64,000 bases of DNA, taken from NCBI RefSeq assembly GCF_028657905.1, contig NZ_CP117782.1, forward strand, positions 1,364,001 through 1,428,000, in the 5' to 3' direction. The notes under the pieces are model-generated. The model was not told where the DNA came from. It saw nothing but the letters and a program-made list of their open reading frames with translations, and searched no databases. The stretch comes from Burkholderia sp. FERM BP-3421. Lineage in GTDB: Bacteria > Pseudomonadota > Gammaproteobacteria > Burkholderiales > Burkholderiaceae. The first letter of the stretch is position 1. Each line of letters opens with the position of its first letter. This document shows, piece after piece, positions 60,465-64,000 of this stretch. A program made the translations under genes and the position numbers.

Positions 60465-62171
60465 TCAGCCGGCCGCACCCGCGCGCGCCAATATCTGCAG
60501 GCTTTCGTCGACGCTCAGCTCGGACAGCGACGTCGGCTTCAGCGTGTCGTCGCCCGCGCGCCGCAGCACCTCGAGCACGCTCGGCTTGAGCCGCACCAGC
60601 GCCAGCCGCCAATGGCGCGCGTCGCATTCGGCCGCGAAGGTCTTGAGCGCCTCGATCGTGGTGCCGTCGACATCCGGCGACTCCTCGAGGCTCAGCAGGA
60701 TCGTGTCGACCGGCGTCGCGGCCTCGTGCGCGAGTTGCCGCACCCGATTCAGCACGCGCTCGGCGTTCGCGAAGAACAACTGCGCCTCGGGCCGCACGAT
60801 CAGCACGCCCGGGATCGGCTTCGCATCGGCATGCATCGTGATATCGACGAAGTCGTGGCTGTCGCGCAGCCGGCCCAGCTCGCTCACGTTCGGCTCGGAC
60901 AGCTTGCGCAGGGTCAGCAGCAGGCTCACGCCGATCGCGGCGAGCAGGCCGTGCAGCACGCCGAGCACGATCACCGCGAGCAGGGCCGCGAGCACGACGA
61001 GGCGGTCGCGGCGCCACGCCCAGTATGGCCGGAATACCGCCGGGTGCAGCGAATGGCTGACCGCGAAGATCACGATGGCGGCCAGCACCGCTTCCGGCGT
61101 GCGCGCGAGCTGCGGCAACAGCAGCCAGACGATCAACGCGATCACCACGGCCGCGCACAGCCCCGCCACCCGGGTCTGCGCGCCCGCGGCCTCGTTCGCG
61201 GACGTGGCCGAATACCCTGCGCCGACCGGCATCCCGTGACACAGGCCCGAGACGAGGTTCGCGCAGCCGATCGCGACGAGATCGCGATTCGGCGATACCG
61301 TGTCGCCATGCTTGAGCGCGAAATTGCGGATCGAGCCGTAGGATTCCGCGTACAGGATCAGCATCAGCGCGAAGCCCAGCTCGGCGGTCTGCATCCATGC
61401 CGCCCGGTCGAGCGCGGGCACGCCGAAGGCGAGATGCTGGAGGTCGATGTGCCCCACCACCGCGATCCCATAGCGCGACCAGTCGATCCAGTAGCCGAGC
61501 GCGATGCTGAGCACGATGACGATCAGCGTCGCCGGCACCCGCGAGCGGCGCCCGAGCACGAACAGGATCGCCAACGCCGCCGCGCCGAGCGCGAGACTGT
61601 AGGTGTTGGCATGCGCGAGGCCCGTCAGCAGATCGAGCGCGACATGCGGCGTGTCGCTATGGCTGACCGGCACCACGAGGATCTTCGGCAATTGCTTGAT
61701 GACGATCGTCAGCGCGAGGCCGAACGTGAAGCCGCGCAACACCGGGCGCGCGATGAAATCGGACATGCCGCCGAGCCGCGCCGCCCCGGCCAGGATGAAC
61801 AGCACCCCGGTCGTCGCGACGAGGGCCGCGGCGAGCGCAAGCTGCGCCGCCGCCCCCCCGCCCGACTCCGACAGCACGGTCGCGGCCAGCACGGCGGCCG
61901 ACGAGGAGGTCGACGACACGATCGCGAACCGGCTGCTGCCTGTCAGCGCATAGACCACGAGCCCCGCCAGCAGCGCGATCAGGCCCGCCTGCGGCGGCAG
62001 GTTCGCGAGGCCGGCATAGGCCACGGCCTCCGGAATCAGCAAGCCCGCGATCGACACGCCGGCGAGCGCGTCCCGCGCCAGTTGCTCGCCGCGCGGCGCC
62101 GGCGGCGTATCGAGCGCGGCGAAATGCGTGACATGCTGCGGCCCGGCATCGGGGCGGTTCGGAGTGTCCAT
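60465..62171 (-). CDS. SulP-family anion transporter with STAS domain
   Basis: The 568-residue inner-membrane protein has ten or more helices, the SulP signatures LIPEAVAYAGLANLPPQAGL and VVYALTGSSRFAIVSSTSSS, and NLVSGLCHGMPVGAGYSATS. A cytoplasmic STAS domain (about 440-560) contains VLIVRPEAQLFFANAERVLN and LLSLEESPDVDGTTIEALK. SulP proteins move sulfate, bicarbonate or dicarboxylates; the substrate is not clear here. Confidence 0.9.
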   Translation of the reverse strand: MDTPNRPDAGPQHVTHFAALDTPPAPRGEQLARDALAGVSIAGLLIPEAVAYAGLANLPPQAGLIALLAGLVVYALTGSSRFAIVSSTSSSAAVLAATVLSESGGGAAAQLALAAALVATTGVLFILAGAARLGGMSDFIARPVLRGFTFGLALTIVIKQLPKILVVPVSHSDTPHVALDLLTGLAHANTYSLALGAAALAILFVLGRRSRVPATLIVIVLSIALGYWIDWSRYGIAVVGHIDLQHLAFGVPALDRAAWMQTAELGFALMLILYAESYGSIRNFALKHGDTVSPNRDLVAIGCANLVSGLCHGMPVGAGYSATSANEAAGAQTRVAGLCAAVVIALIVWLLLPQLARTPEAVLAAIVIFAVSHSLHPAVFRPYWAWRRDRLVVLAALLAVIVLGVLHGLLAAIGVSLLLTLRKLSEPNVSELGRLRDSHDFVDITMHADAKPIPGVLIVRPEAQLFFANAERVLNRVRQLAHEAATPVDTILLSLEESPDVDGTTIEALKTFAAECDARHWRLALVRLKPSVLEVLRRAGDDTLKPTSLSELSVDESLQILARAGAAG

Positions 62172-62204
62172 GCGGGCCTCGGCGTACGAAAGGAACAGGG
62201 AGCG

Positions 62205-62831
62205 TCAGGCCTTCGGCACGATCAGTCCGGACCAGCCGGGCAGATAGCGCGCGTCTTGCGCATGCGCGTGATTGAGCGCCGCCTCGAGCGCCTTCGCGAA
62301 ATCCTTCCGGATGCTGGCCAGCGGAATCTTCGGGCGCAGGTAGTCGGCCCACAGGAATTCGCTGAACGGCGTCGCGTCCTTCGCATAGCCGCCCGCCGTG
62401 CGCAGCTCGCCGGCGAGACTGCGATACGGATCGTCCTTGAGGCCCGTCAGCACGTTCGGCAGCCGGGTGAAATCATGGCGCTGCCCGTCGATGCCGAACG
62501 GATGCACCCACTGGTTGTGCTCCATGATGCGCCAGAAGATCGTCTCGTCGAGCCACGACAGATCCTTGAGCAGCATCGCCTTGACGTCGGTCACGCCCTC
62601 CTCGATCAATGCCAGGCCGAGGTGATGGTGATCGACGATGAAGTACTGCTGGTCCGGCCCGAGCACCGCCGGGAACCAGTGCGATTCGATCGCCGCCTTG
62701 CGCGCCTTCTTGCTCAGGCTCTTCCAGTGCTTGCGCTTCGCCTTCACCTCGCGATAGCCCACCGTCATCTGCGTGGGCCGCAGCGCCTCGAGTTTTGCGG
62801 GAACCAGGTGCACATCGTTGCCAAGCGCCAT
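62205..62831 (-). CDS. ParB-like (ParBc_2) nuclease-domain protein
   Basis: The 208-residue protein contains LRPTQMTVGYREVKAKRKHW, FIVDHHHLGLALIEEGV and EFLWADYLRPKIPLA. The TQxxVGxxEV...K and DHHH pattern fits the putative ParB-like nuclease family (ParBc_2), found as a stand-alone protein in many proteobacteria, unrelated to chromosome partition. The ATG at 62831 fits best. It ends 33 nt before the SulP gene. Confidence 0.82.
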   Translation of the reverse strand: MALGNDVHLVPAKLEALRPTQMTVGYREVKAKRKHWKSLSKKARKAAIESHWFPAVLGPDQQYFIVDHHHLGLALIEEGVTDVKAMLLKDLSWLDETIFWRIMEHNQWVHPFGIDGQRHDFTRLPNVLTGLKDDPYRSLAGELRTAGGYAKDATPFSEFLWADYLRPKIPLASIRKDFAKALEAALNHAHAQDARYLPGWSGLIVPKA

Positions 62832-62913
62832 GATGGAGTCCTTCCGAAACGAGAATGCCGGCAACGATACAGCGGAATCGCGCGGCCGTTAATCCGTTGT
62901 GGCCCCGGGGACG

Positions 62914-63459
62914 TCAATCTTGCGCGAGATCCCCGCGTTCGAGGCGATGCCGGACGTAAGGCCGGCCGTCCTGCACGATCTCCACGCGGCGCATGCCGAG
63001 CTTGCGGGCGACCTTGAGCGAGCCTGCGTTCTCGGCCGCGATGTCCGCGATGATGCGCGGCAGCCGCACCGTCCCGAACGCGTGCGCGACGATCCGCGCC
63101 GCGGCCTCGCTCGCGATGCCGCGCCCCCAGGCCTCGCGCACGAGACGCCAGCCGATCTCGACCTCGCGGCCACCTTCGGAATAATCCGGGATCAGCAGGA
63201 CCCAGCCGACGAAGCGCGCCGGGTCGGCTTTCTCGAAGATCGACCAGTAGCCGAGCCCGGCCGGATAGTCGCGCAGGATTCGATGCTCGACGAAGCGCCG
63301 ATGCTCGACGGGATCCGCCCACGGGCCCGCGATGTGCCGGGTCACCTCGGGATCGCGGTCCATCGCGAGGCAGGCCTCGAGATCGGCGAGCCGCCTCGGG
63401 CACAGCCACAGGCGCCCGGTCTCGAACACCGGCAGCGCCGGCCCTTCAACAGCGTGCAT
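62914..63459 (-). CDS. GNAT-family N-acetyltransferase (RimJ/RimL-like)
   Basis: The 181-residue protein has FETGRLWLCPRRLADLEACL at its start, and the acetyl-CoA-binding region EVEIGWRLVREAWGRGIASE, then IAAENAGSLKVARKLGMRRV. This is the Acetyltransf_3 subgroup that acylates N-termini or small amines. The ATG at 63459 has GGAGCG close upstream. The substrate is unknown. Confidence 0.85.
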   Translation of the reverse strand: MHAVEGPALPVFETGRLWLCPRRLADLEACLAMDRDPEVTRHIAGPWADPVEHRRFVEHRILRDYPAGLGYWSIFEKADPARFVGWVLLIPDYSEGGREVEIGWRLVREAWGRGIASEAAARIVAHAFGTVRLPRIIADIAAENAGSLKVARKLGMRRVEIVQDGRPYVRHRLERGDLAQD

Positions 63460-63729
63460 GTCGCGCTCCTTGCATTCCTGGTCCACGCATTCCAATTCTT
63501 TCAATTAAATTAACTCGATATTAATTTAAAAATACATTTCTTTCATTCGCGATCGCCCGATTTAAGCTCTCGCATATCACCCGGCTTATTTTCATAGGGA
63601 TTAATCCCGATCGGAACCGGCAAAAGCCACGACCGTGCGATGGGCGGCGTACACTCGACGTACCGCCCGCCGCGCGCGCAGCGGGACGGCGCAAGCGATT
63701 CCGGCGCGCCTCACCAGGAGACCGCAGTC

Positions 63730-64000
63730 ATGAGCTGGACCCGAGAACAACGAAACGTCACGATTGCGGCCTATCTCGGCTGGACACTCGATGCATTCGA
63801 TTTCTTTCTGATGGTGTTCGTGCTGAAAGATATCGCAGCCGAATTCAATACGAAAATACCGGCCGTCGCGCTCGCGGTCACGTTCACGCTCGCCGCCCGT
63901 CCGATCGGCGCACTGATCTTCGGGCGTCTCGCCGACCGGTTCGGCCGCCGGCCGACGCTGATGGTCAACATCGCCTGCTACTCGCTGCTCGAACTCGCGT
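63730..64000 (+). CDS. MFS transporter, N-terminal part (cut by the window edge)
   Basis: The 90 visible residues begin MSWTREQRNVTIAAYLGWTL, then DAFDFFLMVFVLKDIAAEF and the MFS loop 2-3 motif GRLADRFGRRPTLM. This is the metabolite/H+ symporter type, with the D-x-FD pair in helix 1 typical of carboxylate or sialate carriers. The AT-rich 270 nt upstream probably holds its promoter. The rest lies outside the window. Confidence 0.85.
   Translation, partial: MSWTREQRNVTIAAYLGWTLDAFDFFLMVFVLKDIAAEFNTKIPAVALAVTFTLAARPIGALIFGRLADRFGRRPTLMVNIACYSLLELA

Noticed and set aside
59544..63017. Forward open frame of about 1157 codons
   Set aside because: It runs antisense through four well-supported genes (ProQ, SulP, ParB-like, GNAT) and is a GC artefact.
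1..64000. CRISPR array or rRNA operon
   Set aside because: No regularly spaced repeats and no rRNA signatures were seen anywhere in the window.

Overview
The window is about 64 kb of GC-rich bacterial DNA with strong third-position GC bias. Its housekeeping blocks (dusA with tRNA-His, aat-bpt-pyrD, fadD facing rlmB-rnr, rpiA) match what I know of the primary chromosome of Burkholderia. I infer Burkholderia sensu lato; the species cannot be read from the sequence.

Layout. 1-2.3 kb: edge of a membrane protease gene, a small lipoprotein, dusA and tRNA-His. 2.3-6.3 kb: an AT-richer decayed island in the 3' end of tRNA-His, bounded by a 15-nt direct repeat. It holds an IS3 fragment, a broken SRAP/YedK gene, two phage lysozyme 3' fragments, a broken HNH-like gene and one intact cargo gene, an RgpF-family glycosyltransferase. 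6.4-10.6 kb: small hypotheticals and the sulfonate operon ssuDCB-ssuF (no ssuE/ssuA). 10.6-13.3 kb: membrane protein, 3-hydroxyisobutyryl-CoA hydrolase, SMR transporter, UPF0303 protein and tRNA-fMet. 13.5-20.1 kb: thioesterase, GT25 glycosyltransferase, Nudix hydrolase, aat, bpt and pyrD. aat and bpt are separated by a 1.2-kb cassette flanked by a diverged duplication of the aat/bpt junction. The cassette carries a frameshifted glycine-zipper membrane protein and a small two-helix membrane protein, possibly an effector/immunity remnant. 20.1-31.3 kb: amino-acid ABC genes, Gfo/Idh oxidoreductase, GntR regulator, rpiA, an AmiD-like amidase, fadD, rlmB and rnr. tRNA-Leu(CAG) follows.

31.7-50.4 kb is a complete-looking catecholate siderophore locus. 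One leftward operon runs TonB receptor, entC, entE, entB, DUF2218 gene, a 1298-aa NRPS (C-A-PCP-TE), entA, a DAHP synthase and an MFS exporter. An AraC-type regulator, a binding protein, an IroE-like esterase, a FecCD permease and an ATPase complete it. Two Fur-box-like sites sit at the two control points. The adenylation pocket reads DAEDIGTIIK, which points to a basic amino acid such as lysine rather than the serine of enterobactin. I predict a DHB-lysine type product (azotochelin/cepaciachelin-like).

50.4-52.6 kb: FAD monooxygenase divergent from a TetR regulator; a second tRNA-Leu(CAG) follows. 53.0-59.3 kb: a 3-hydroxyproline catabolic cluster (trans-3-hydroxy-L-proline dehydratase, binding protein, AcnX small and large subunits, GntR regulator, pyrroline-2-carboxylate reductase) with palindromes that may be GntR operators. 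59.5-64 kb: ProQ, a SulP transporter, a ParB-like protein, a GNAT acetyltransferase and the start of an MFS gene cut by the window edge.
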